NCBI GenBank assembly: GCA_963580005.1
Contig: CAUZJR010000182.1
Coordinates: 1 to 10,184 of the forward strand
Direction: 5' to 3'
DNA: 10,184 bases
From: UBA8437 sp963580005
Lineage (GTDB): Bacteria > Planctomycetota > Planctomycetia > Planctomycetales > Planctomycetaceae
Part shown: in pieces, positions 1-6,334 of the stretch
Layout: each line of letters begins with the position of its first letter
Numbering within the stretch: the stretch's first letter is position 1
Notes under the pieces: model-generated
What the model was told of the DNA's origin: nothing
What the model saw: the letters and a program-made list of their open reading frames with translations, nothing else
The model's database searches: none
Made by a program: the position numbers and the translations under genes

Positions 1-74
1 GCAGGGTCGGTCGGCGACCAGTCGACATGCTGTCACCGCCATGGGATACTCCGCGAGGATGTATTCCCTCTCCT

Positions 75-78
75 GGAG
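75..78 (+). promoter_or_regulatory. Shine-Dalgarno deciding the start of the WD40-Gfo/Idh gene
   Basis: GGAG lies 7 nt upstream of the ATG at 86. The in-frame ATG codons at 41 and 59 lack a comparably placed purine-rich site, and starting at 86 puts a signal peptide at the very N-terminus. This supports 86 over the longer reading. Confidence 0.55.
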
Positions 79-85
79 TCACCTG

Positions 86-2185
86 ATGTCTCGTACGATT
101 CGGTTGGTTCGCCCGGTGGTCCTGTTGTGCGTGGCCACTTTGGCGATGGCGGCATTGGCCTCTGAGATTCGGCAACCGGGCCAGAAGAAGGTCGAGAAGC
201 CTGCCAGGAAGGCCGCGGCCGGGATCAAGAAGGCCTCGAAGGTCAAGCTTGTTGCTCGATTGGCCGGCTTCAAGGACTGGGCCACCAGCGTCGCCGTCTC
301 GCCCGATGGCAAGCAGTTTTCCGCCGGGTCCTACGGCCAGATCCGACGATGGAACACCTCCGATCGCAAACCCCTGGCCACCGTCAAGCTCAGGGACGGA
401 TACATCCGCGACCTGGCCTACTCGCCCGACGGCAAGTCGCTGGCCGCCGCGGGATACCAGCGGACGTTCCTGATCGAGACGTCCACTGGCAAGCTGCTGC
501 GATCACTCAAGGGACAACGTGGCCAGGTCACCGGGGTCGCCTTCTCGCCCGATGGCCGACTGCTGGCCACCTCGAGTGACGACGAGACAGTGCATATCTG
601 GAAGGCCGCCGATGGTTCCCCGGTTCGGGTACTCGAAGGCCACAGCTACCCGGTCCAGGACGTGGTTTTTTCACCCGACGGCCGCCAGATGGTCTCGGCC
701 GCCGGCGACGAAACGCGCAACACCAAGCCCGGCGAGGTGATTACCTGGGACACGGCCAGCGGCAAGCAGCTGTCGAAGCTGACCGACCACAAGAAGGCGG
801 CCACCGCCGCGGCGTTTTCTCCCGACGGCAAGCTGATGGTCACGACCAGCTTCGACGAGAAGGTGAACGTGTATGAACTGGGCAAGGACAAGCCTCTGGG
901 CTTCTTCGGCGGGCACGGTCGGCCCACCACCTCGGCACTCTTCAGCCCCGATGGCCGCTTCGTGGTCACCGGCAGTGGTGGCCGGGCCAAGGGGAAGAAC
1001 GAGATCAAGGTCTGGACACCTCGCGACGGCGAAGAACTGGCCACGATCGGTGACCACGCCGCCCGAGTCACCGACATCGCCATCTCGCCGGATGGCCGCG
1101 TGCTGTTCTCGACCAGCTACGACAAGACCGTCTGTGTCTGGGACCTCTCGGCACTGGCCCCCAAGGCTGGAAAACCGGCTGCCACCACCACCACGGCCAC
1201 GGTCACGGCGACTGTGACCGTGGCGGGCAAGAAGAAGCCGAAGACGTTGCGGGCCGGCATCATCGGGCTGGACACCTCGCACGTGCTCGCCTTCACCAGG
1301 ATTCTCAATGCCGAAAAAGTCGCTCCGGAACTCGCCGGTTGCCGTGTCGTGGCGGCCTATCCCAAGGGGAGTCCGGACATCGAATCGAGCACGAAGCGGG
1401 TTCCCGGCTACACGAAGCAGATCAAGGAACTGGGCGTGGAGATCGTCGATTCGATCCCCGAGCTGATCAAGAAGGTCGACGTCGTGTTGCTGGAAACCAA
1501 CGACGGCCGTCCTCACCTCGAGCAGATCCTGCCGGTCTTGAAAGCGGGCAAGCCGACGTTTATCGACAAGCCGATCGCCGGCAGCCTGGCCGACGCGGTG
1601 GCAATCTTCGCGGCCGCTCGCAAGTACAAGACCCCCATCTTCAGCTCCTCGTCACTCCGCTACGGCAAGCTGACCCAGGCCGTGCGAGGCGGCAGCATCG
1701 GCAAGGTGACCAAGTGCGAGACCACCAGTCCGTGCAATCTCGAGAAGACTCATCCGGACCTGTTCTGGTACGGCATCCATGGCGTCGAGTCTCTGTTCAC
1801 CGTGATGGGTGCCGGGTGCGAGACGGTGGTCCGGGCCGAGAACACCTCGGGCCGCGACGTGGTGCAGGGAACCTGGAAGGGCGGCCGCAGCGGGACCTTC
1901 GTCGGGTTGCGACCCGGCAAGGGCTACGGCGGCACCGCCACCGGCACCAAGGGGACCTCGCCGGTCGGCAAGTACGACGGCTACCAGCCGCTGGTGGTCG
2001 ACATCGTGAGGTTCTTCCGCACCGGCAAGTCGTCGATCCCCGAGCGTGAGACGATCGAGATCTATGCTTTCATGGAGGCGGCTGACGAGAGCAAGCGGCA
2101 AAAGGGGAAGCCGGTGTCGATCGAAGCCGTGTTGAAGACGGCCAGGAAGGCGGCGGCGAAGCGATTGGCGGAGCTGGACAAGTGA
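86..2185 (+). CDS. Exported WD40 beta-propeller / Gfo-Idh-MocA oxidoreductase-like fusion protein
   Basis: A 699-residue protein with two modules. Residues 1-25 form a Sec-type signal peptide (RTIRLVR, then a hydrophobic core, ending ALA before SE), so it should act outside the cytoplasm. Residues 57-354 hold seven WD40 repeats, most carrying an SPDGK/SPDGR turn and ending in W/Y-D-like strands (RRWN, HIWK, TWDT, VWDL); this is a full propeller, a protein- or ligand-binding platform. A Thr/Ala/Val/Lys linker follows (361-386), then a Gfo/Idh/MocA-like region (387-690) with a Rossmann start (GIIGLD, 391-396), a DKP version of the EKP motif (K495) and a GIHGVESLF stretch (563-571). The GxGxxG dinucleotide loop is not evident and the signal lacks twin arginines, so NAD(P) binding is uncertain. 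Start: an in-frame ATG at 41 would give 15 more residues, but the ATG at 86 has GGAG 7 nt upstream and begins directly with a signal peptide. Translationally coupled to the amidohydrolase downstream. Substrate unknown. Confidence 0.85.
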   Translation: MSRTIRLVRPVVLLCVATLAMAALASEIRQPGQKKVEKPARKAAAGIKKASKVKLVARLAGFKDWATSVAVSPDGKQFSAGSYGQIRRWNTSDRKPLATVKLRDGYIRDLAYSPDGKSLAAAGYQRTFLIETSTGKLLRSLKGQRGQVTGVAFSPDGRLLATSSDDETVHIWKAADGSPVRVLEGHSYPVQDVVFSPDGRQMVSAAGDETRNTKPGEVITWDTASGKQLSKLTDHKKAATAAAFSPDGKLMVTTSFDEKVNVYELGKDKPLGFFGGHGRPTTSALFSPDGRFVVTGSGGRAKGKNEIKVWTPRDGEELATIGDHAARVTDIAISPDGRVLFSTSYDKTVCVWDLSALAPKAGKPAATTTTATVTATVTVAGKKKPKTLRAGIIGLDTSHVLAFTRILNAEKVAPELAGCRVVAAYPKGSPDIESSTKRVPGYTKQIKELGVEIVDSIPELIKKVDVVLLETNDGRPHLEQILPVLKAGKPTFIDKPIAGSLADAVAIFAAARKYKTPIFSSSSLRYGKLTQAVRGGSIGKVTKCETTSPCNLEKTHPDLFWYGIHGVESLFTVMGAGCETVVRAENTSGRDVVQGTWKGGRSGTFVGLRPGKGYGGTATGTKGTSPVGKYDGYQPLVVDIVRFFRTGKSSIPERETIEIYAFMEAADESKRQKGKPVSIEAVLKTARKAAAKRLAELDK
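1196..1224. repeat. Perfect 11-bp inverted repeat in the inter-domain linker
   Basis: GCCACGGTCAC (1196-1206) and GTGACCGTGGC (1214-1224) are exact reverse complements separated by 7 nt (ggcgact). They lie inside the codons for the Thr/Ala/Val-rich linker between the WD40 and Gfo/Idh modules, and would form a strong hairpin in the mRNA. There is no following T-run, so it is not a standard intrinsic terminator. It may be a by-product of repeated ACC/GTC/GTG codons or a mark left by the fusion event. Confidence 0.8.
2170..2173 (+). promoter_or_regulatory. Shine-Dalgarno inside the upstream gene for the coupled GTG start
   Basis: GGAG ends 8 nt before the GTG at 2182, inside the last codons of the WD40-Gfo/Idh gene. 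Together with the GTGA stop/start overlap (2182-2185) it supports GTG 2182 as the true start and suggests re-initiation by ribosomes finishing the upstream gene. Confidence 0.55.
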
Positions 2186-3108
2186 GCCGCGGATCGCTGA
2201 TCACTCGTCGCGACTTTGTGGCGGTCGCCGCCGCGTCGACGGTGTCGGTTGCAGCGAACCAGGCCACCGCCGCCAAGTCGGCCGCAGCACCGGTCATCGA
2301 CACGCACCTGCACTGCTTCGGGAAGCCCGGCGACAAGCGGTTTCCTTACCACCAGCGGGCTCCCTATCGCCCCACGACCGGAGCGTCGCCGGAACACCTG
2401 CTGCACTGCATGGCCGGAGCCGGAGTCGACCACGCGATCGTGGTTCACCCCGAACCGTACCAGGACGACCATCGATTCCTGGATCATTGCCTGCAGGTGG
2501 GTGGCAAGAAGCTGAAGGGGACCTGCCTGTTCTTTGGTGACCGACCCGGTTCGATCGAGAAGATGCCGACGCTGGTCAAGAAGCACCCCGGTCGGATTGT
2601 GGCCGCTCGGATCCACGCCTTCCGCAAGGACCGTATCCCGGATTTCAGCAAGCCGGGCGTGGGCCGGGTCTGGAAGATGGCCGCTGATCTGGGACTGGCC
2701 GTGCAGCTGCACTTCGAGCCGAAGTATGCCCGTGGGTTCGAGACGTTTATCCGCGAGTACCCGAAAACGACCGTGGTGATCGATCACCTGGGCCGACCGT
2801 TGCAGAGCACGAAGGCCGAACATGACCTGGTGTTCCGCTGGGCCCGATACAAGAACACGATCATCAAGGTCTCGTCACTGCCGGCCGAGGATGCAACCTT
2901 GACCAGGCCGATCGGCCCGATCATCCGGCGACTGGTTGATGCCTATGGGCCGAGCCGGTCGATTTACGGCGGCGGCTTCAACGGGTCTGCCACGCCGGGC
3001 AGTTATCGGGCCTATCGACAGAGGGTGGCCGGGTACCTTGGAACGCTGTCGAAGAAGGACCTGGGGCTGGTGCTGGGCGGGACAGCGGCTCGGGTGTTTG
3101 GGTTTTGA
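2182..3108 (+). CDS. Tat-exported TIM-barrel amidohydrolase (amidohydrolase_2 family)
   Basis: A 308-residue protein beginning at GTG. The N-terminus has a twin-arginine motif (TRRDFV, residues 8-13) followed by an Ala/Val-rich stretch to about residue 30, so export by Tat of a folded, probably metal-loaded enzyme is expected. Family marks: the metal-binding HxH of strand 1 (DTHLH, H42 and H44), ARIHAF (143-147 region), QLHFEP with H177, and IDHLGRP with H202. The C-terminus ends in the typical LGGTAARVFGF. The family hydrolyses or decarboxylates small ring, lactone or carboxylate substrates; the substrate here cannot be told. Oddity: at the position where relatives have a metal-ligand Asp (G-[ST]-D-[WFY]-P), this protein reads GGGFNG (263-268), so Gly replaces the Asp. 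That may mark a subfamily with altered metal use. It overlaps the upstream fusion gene by 4 nt, so the two are very likely made together and may act on one substrate. Confidence 0.85.
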   Translation: MSRGSLITRRDFVAVAAASTVSVAANQATAAKSAAAPVIDTHLHCFGKPGDKRFPYHQRAPYRPTTGASPEHLLHCMAGAGVDHAIVVHPEPYQDDHRFLDHCLQVGGKKLKGTCLFFGDRPGSIEKMPTLVKKHPGRIVAARIHAFRKDRIPDFSKPGVGRVWKMAADLGLAVQLHFEPKYARGFETFIREYPKTTVVIDHLGRPLQSTKAEHDLVFRWARYKNTIIKVSSLPAEDATLTRPIGPIIRRLVDAYGPSRSIYGGGFNGSATPGSYRAYRQRVAGYLGTLSKKDLGLVLGGTAARVFGF

Positions 3109-3111
3109 TGG

Positions 3112-3157
3112 GGTGGAGTGTGCTGCGGTGTGGGGGGGTCGGGACAGGCACTCCACC
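3112..3157. terminator. Possible bidirectional hairpin between convergent genes
   Basis: GGTGGAGTG (3112-3120) is the exact reverse complement of CACTCCACC (3149-3157), with 28 nt between. A second small stem, TCCGCC-gca-GGCGGA, lies at 3163-3177. Both sit in the 85-bp gap between the 3' ends of the amidohydrolase (stop at 3108) and apgM (stop at 3194), where a shared terminator would be expected. There is no T-tract on either side and the main loop is long, so the call is tentative. Confidence 0.3.
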
Positions 3158-3193
3158 ACGGGTCCGCCGCAGGCGGAAGCCAGTCCCTGGAGA

Positions 3194-4402
3194 CTAGGCT
3201 CCGTATTTTTCCAGCCGTCCGGCGTGGGCCAGGGCCAGCAGCATCAGGTGCTGGGCTTCGAAGTGGCCCAGGCTGCCGGTGTTGCACTGGTCTTCGCCGA
3301 AGGACGTCGAGGCGTCGGTGCGGGCCTGGTTGCTGGCGATCAGCGTGGGGACCGGGTGCCAGCTGTGCGATTTCATCTTGGCCGGAGTGCTGTGGTCTCC
3401 GGTGACGATCAGCACGTCGGGTTCCAGTGCGGTGATCCGCGGGACGGCGGCATCAAGTTGCTCGATCCGAGCCACCTTGCCGTCGAAGTCGCCGTCCTCG
3501 CCGGTCGAATCGGTGTACTTGAAGTGGATGAAGAAGAAGTCGTAGTCGTTCCAGGTCGCCTCGAGCCGGTCCATTTGTGTTTCCAGGGTGGCTCCGGCAT
3601 CGAGCACGTCCATCTGGACCAATCGGGCCAGCCCTCGGTACATCGGGTAGACGGCGATGGCGGCCGGTCGCAGTCCGTAGACGTCTGCGAAGCGTGGGAT
3701 CTCGGGCAGCATCGCGATCCCGCGCATTGTCAGCAGGTTGGCCGGAGCATCTTGGGCCAGAATCTCAGCGGCCTGCCTCAGGAACTCGCGGCAGATCTCG
3801 GCCGTCTTCCTCGACGGCTCATCCTCACCGACGGGCTCCTCGGGCGGCACCCCTGTGGCCTGCGGGTCGGTGTCGTTGATCCGGCCGCCGAGTCCTTCGC
3901 CGCGGAAGACGATCACCAGGCGGTACTCCTTGACCGGCCTCACGAAGACCTCGATCCCGGGAATCTCGATGGCGTCGAGTTTCTCGCAGAGCCGTTCGCC
4001 GATTTCGCAGGCGATCCGTCCGGCCCGCCGGTCGGTGATGTTCCCCTCGGCGTCGACGGTGCAGAAATTGCCTCGGATGGCGACGTCCTGGGTCCCCAGT
4101 TCGAAGTCGATCCCCAGTGCCTCGAGCACACCTCGACCGATGTCGTATTCCAGCGGGTCGTAGCCGAAGAGGCCCAGGTGTCCGGGTCCGCTGCCGGGCG
4201 TGATACCCGGCAGGACCGGGATACTGCCTCCGGTTTCTGCGACGGTGGCCAGGTCGTCGAGATTCGGGGTCCTGGCGGTTTCGAGTTCGGTCTGGCCGCC
4301 GGGTTCCGGTGGCAGGCCGCCGAGGCCGTCGGAGACGAGTAGGACGATCTTCGATCCGTTGTCCTTTTGCAGCCGGCGGGTGAGATCGTGAACGCGTGTC
4401 AT
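3194..4402 (-). CDS. apgM: 2,3-bisphosphoglycerate-independent phosphoglycerate mutase, archaeal type
   Basis: A 402-residue protein matching the ApgM branch of the alkaline-phosphatase superfamily in length and motifs. It interconverts 3-phosphoglycerate and 2-phosphoglycerate in cytoplasmic glycolysis/gluconeogenesis using bound divalent metal. Seen in the sequence: the N-terminal metal site LLVSDGLGGL (D25), the TARTPNLD segment (43-50), the catalytic-serine loop PGSGPGHLGLFGYDP (S71 the likely nucleophile), HFKYTDSTGEDGD (H293, K295, D298), VTGDHSTP (D336, H337) and SHSWHPVP (H346, H349) near the C-terminus. In the D-x3-H metal pair known from other phosphoglycerate mutases, the second residue here is Glu (E302). 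From memory this TD-x-x-GEDG form occurs in bacterial ApgM proteins, so it is probably not a defect. ATG at 4402; no strong ribosome site upstream. Convergent with the amidohydrolase and divergent from the small membrane protein, so apparently a single-gene unit. Confidence 0.9.
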   Translation of the reverse strand: MTRVHDLTRRLQKDNGSKIVLLVSDGLGGLPPEPGGQTELETARTPNLDDLATVAETGGSIPVLPGITPGSGPGHLGLFGYDPLEYDIGRGVLEALGIDFELGTQDVAIRGNFCTVDAEGNITDRRAGRIACEIGERLCEKLDAIEIPGIEVFVRPVKEYRLVIVFRGEGLGGRINDTDPQATGVPPEEPVGEDEPSRKTAEICREFLRQAAEILAQDAPANLLTMRGIAMLPEIPRFADVYGLRPAAIAVYPMYRGLARLVQMDVLDAGATLETQMDRLEATWNDYDFFFIHFKYTDSTGEDGDFDGKVARIEQLDAAVPRITALEPDVLIVTGDHSTPAKMKSHSWHPVPTLIASNQARTDASTSFGEDQCNTGSLGHFEAQHLMLLALAHAGRLEKYGA

Positions 4403-4497
4403 CGGCTGGTCTTTTTGTGATGGACTCGATCGTGTCGCAATCGCCTCGAGGTGGTCTCTTCAAGTAGTGTAGGGGGCCTTTGGACAGGAATCAGCCC
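4403..4497. other. Divergent intergenic region, apgM / membrane protein
   Basis: This 95-bp gap must hold the 5' signals of both divergent genes. I found no convincing -35/-10 pair on either strand. The only clear signal is the AGGA-type site just before 4498. A TTG at 4480 is in frame with the membrane protein gene but less well placed than the ATG at 4498. Confidence 0.5.
4486..4490 (+). promoter_or_regulatory. Shine-Dalgarno for the small membrane protein
   Basis: AGGAA (4486-4490) ends 7 nt before the ATG at 4498. This favours that ATG over the in-frame TTG at 4480, which would place the site inside the coding region. Confidence 0.5.
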
Positions 4498-5028
4498 ATG
4501 GAATCACCCGAAGTTCTCACCGAGTTGAGCTCGGGGCTGGGTCCGGAATTGACTCGCTGGAGTGCGAGGCTGGTGGCGGGGTGCTGGGTGGGCTGGCTGA
4601 TACTGAGTGTTGCCGGGGCGGGGGCCTCGAAGCGACGGCTGCTGTTTACGGCCGGGCTGATCGGTCAGTTGGGCCATGTGTTTTGTGCATTTCATTTCAT
4701 CCATCGCTGGAGCCATGCCGAGGCGGTGTTGCACACGGCCCGGTTGACCGAGCGTGTGACCGGCTGGGGTTTCGGGCAGGGCGTGTGGGTGAACTATGTC
4801 TTCACACTGACGTGGTTGATCGTTGCGGGGTCCTGGTGGAGTCGCCCGGCGGAGATGGCCTGGCCTCGCGGCTTCCAGGTCGCACTGCATGGTTTCTTTG
4901 CGTTCTTGTTTGTGAACGCGACGGTGGTGTTTGGCCCGTGGTGGTGGAAGCTGGTTGGTGCGGCTGTGCTGGTGGGGGTAGGTGTGGCGTGGAGGATGCG
5001 GCGTGCGTCAGTTTCCGCTGTGGTATGA
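4498..5028 (+). CDS. Conserved-looking five-helix membrane protein of unknown function
   Basis: A 176-residue protein I do not recognise. Hydrophobicity suggests five membrane segments, at about residues 24-42, 47-66, 95-113, 126-146 and 150-166, with a short polar N-terminus. The loop after segment 2 is rich in histidine and tryptophan: H60, H67, H70, W71, H73 and H79 lie within 20 residues (HFIHRWSHAEAV at 66-77), followed by TERVTGWGFGQGVWVNYVF. Such spacing could be a metal- or haem-binding site at the membrane face, but this is inference only. The 18-nt longer reading from TTG 4480 is less likely given the AGGAA site. Its last 21 bp overlap the end of the convergent glycosyltransferase gene. 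Codon use matches its neighbours, with G or C mostly in third position, so it is probably a real gene. Confidence 0.7.
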   Translation: MESPEVLTELSSGLGPELTRWSARLVAGCWVGWLILSVAGAGASKRRLLFTAGLIGQLGHVFCAFHFIHRWSHAEAVLHTARLTERVTGWGFGQGVWVNYVFTLTWLIVAGSWWSRPAEMAWPRGFQVALHGFFAFLFVNATVVFGPWWWKLVGAAVLVGVGVAWRMRRASVSAVV

Positions 5029-6324
5029 CGCCACCACACGTTCAAACAACTCCAGAGATTTTTCGGCCATTCTCCTGGGTCCGAACAGTTCGCGGACCTT
5101 TTTCTGGCCGGCCGTGGCCAGTTCGATGCGTCGGTCCGGGTCGTTGGCGAGTGCTTCGAGTGCATCGGCGAGCGCGTTGGCGTGACCGGGTTCGACCAGC
5201 ACGCCTCCCCCGGTCGCCTCGATCAGCTCGGGAAACGCTCCGTGTCCCGGCTGCACCACCGGCACACCGTTGGCGAGTGCTTCGAGCACGTAGAGCCCCT
5301 TGGGTTCTCGGTACGAGGTGGGGACGCTGAGCACGTCGAGCGACTTGAGGAACTCGATCTTGGCGGCGGTATCGGGTGGGCTGCCGATGTACTGGAAGGC
5401 ATCGCCGAGGTCGGCGGCTTCGGCCTGCAGTGAGTTGAAGAACTCACGATCGCGGTGTCCCAGGTATCCGCCCGCCTTGAGCCTGACGTGGGGGCGTCGA
5501 GCGTGGAGGATGCGGAAGGCTTCGAGCAGTCGGTCGAGTCCTTTTTCGGGGCAGATGCGTGCGAAGTAGCCGATGGTGAACGGGTCGTCGTCGGGCGTCT
5601 GTGAAGTCCGTGCCTGGCCGGGTTCGCCATCGTGTCTGGCCAGGTCGATGCCCAGCGGCAGGGTGTGGAACTTGCGGGCGTCGAGTCCGAGGTAGCGGAC
5701 CATGTGATCTCGGTAGTAGTCGCTGTGGACGATGAACCCGTCGAAGTCCGCGGCTCGTTCGTGAATCGCTTCGATCGCTCGGCTGCGATACGGTTCGACC
5801 AGGTCCTCGAGAAACACGTCGTCGCCCTGCAGGACGCACAACAGCGGGATGTCGGTCTGTTGCCTGATCGCCTTGGCCGTGCCGGCCAGCAGTGCATTCG
5901 AGAAGCAGATGATGTCGGGTTTGAGCGACGAGCTGAATGCGTCGGCGAGTTCCAGGACGTGCGAGCGGTGCGGTCCGTCTTCGCCTCGGAGCATATCGAG
6001 TGTGAGGGCGCCCAGTTGCCTGGCGTCGGTGCTGACATGAAACCGGGTGGCCAGCTTCAGGGCCCAGGGTCGATCGACCCAGCGGGTCAGCACACGTGGC
6101 AGGCGGCGGAACAGTCGGCTGCGGTGTGCCAGGTAGACGCCGACTCCGCCGAAGTACACCTCCGAGCCGCTGACGTCCTGTTCGTCGACCCGGATCGGTG
6201 TGTAGGTCGGCACCAGGCTGACGTCGGCTCCGGCGTCGATCAGCGATCGGGCCCAGGTGTTGTCGTGCATGCACGAGCCGCAGAACATCCCGGCGCCGCC
6301 GGCGGTGACGATGGCGATGTGCAT
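5008..6324 (-). CDS. Family GT4 glycosyltransferase
   Basis: A 438-residue GT-B fold glycosyltransferase. The N-terminal acceptor domain starts with HIAIVTAGGAGMFCGSC and has no signal peptide, so it should act in the cytoplasm or on the inner membrane face. The C-terminal domain has the GT4 marks: TIGYFARICPEKGLDRLLEAF (R256, K261; start of the nucleotide-sugar domain, about 249-270), the E-x7-E donor-binding motif EPKGLYVLE (E340, E348), LANGVPVVQPGHGAFPE (350-365) and GGGVLVEPG (372-380). The enzyme should move a sugar from an activated donor with retention of configuration; donor and acceptor cannot be read from sequence. The cysteine pair C15/C18 near the glycine-rich loop is notable. 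It is the last gene of the probable kinase-amidotransferase-glycosyltransferase unit, starting 10 bp after the amidotransferase stop, with no strong ribosome site. Its 3' end overlaps the convergent membrane protein gene. Confidence 0.85.
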   Translation of the reverse strand: MHIAIVTAGGAGMFCGSCMHDNTWARSLIDAGADVSLVPTYTPIRVDEQDVSGSEVYFGGVGVYLAHRSRLFRRLPRVLTRWVDRPWALKLATRFHVSTDARQLGALTLDMLRGEDGPHRSHVLELADAFSSSLKPDIICFSNALLAGTAKAIRQQTDIPLLCVLQGDDVFLEDLVEPYRSRAIEAIHERAADFDGFIVHSDYYRDHMVRYLGLDARKFHTLPLGIDLARHDGEPGQARTSQTPDDDPFTIGYFARICPEKGLDRLLEAFRILHARRPHVRLKAGGYLGHRDREFFNSLQAEAADLGDAFQYIGSPPDTAAKIEFLKSLDVLSVPTSYREPKGLYVLEALANGVPVVQPGHGAFPELIEATGGGVLVEPGHANALADALEALANDPDRRIELATAGQKKVRELFGPRRMAEKSLELFERVVASYHSGN

Positions 6325-6334
6325 GGCAGCTAGT

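Noticed and set aside
1..85. Upstream stretch searched for a promoter or the end of a previous gene
   Set aside because: No convincing -35/-10 pair and no supported coding frame; too close to the window edge to judge.
671..1516. A 281-codon minus-strand open frame across the WD40 region
   Set aside because: Antisense shadow of the repeat-rich WD40 coding sequence; the translation is Gly/Arg/Asp-rich without motifs and has no plausible start context.
2062..2823. A 253-codon minus-strand open frame opposite the amidohydrolase
   Set aside because: Fully antisense to a gene with strong family motifs and a Tat signal; no domain in the translation.
2936..4342. A 468-codon open frame on the plus strand opposite apgM
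   Set aside because: It lies almost wholly antisense to a gene with clear ApgM motifs, and its translation has no recognisable domain. Long antisense open frames are expected in GC-rich genes.
5632..6333. A 233-codon plus-strand open frame opposite the glycosyltransferase
   Set aside because: Antisense to the GT4 gene, which has intact motifs; the translation shows no family features.
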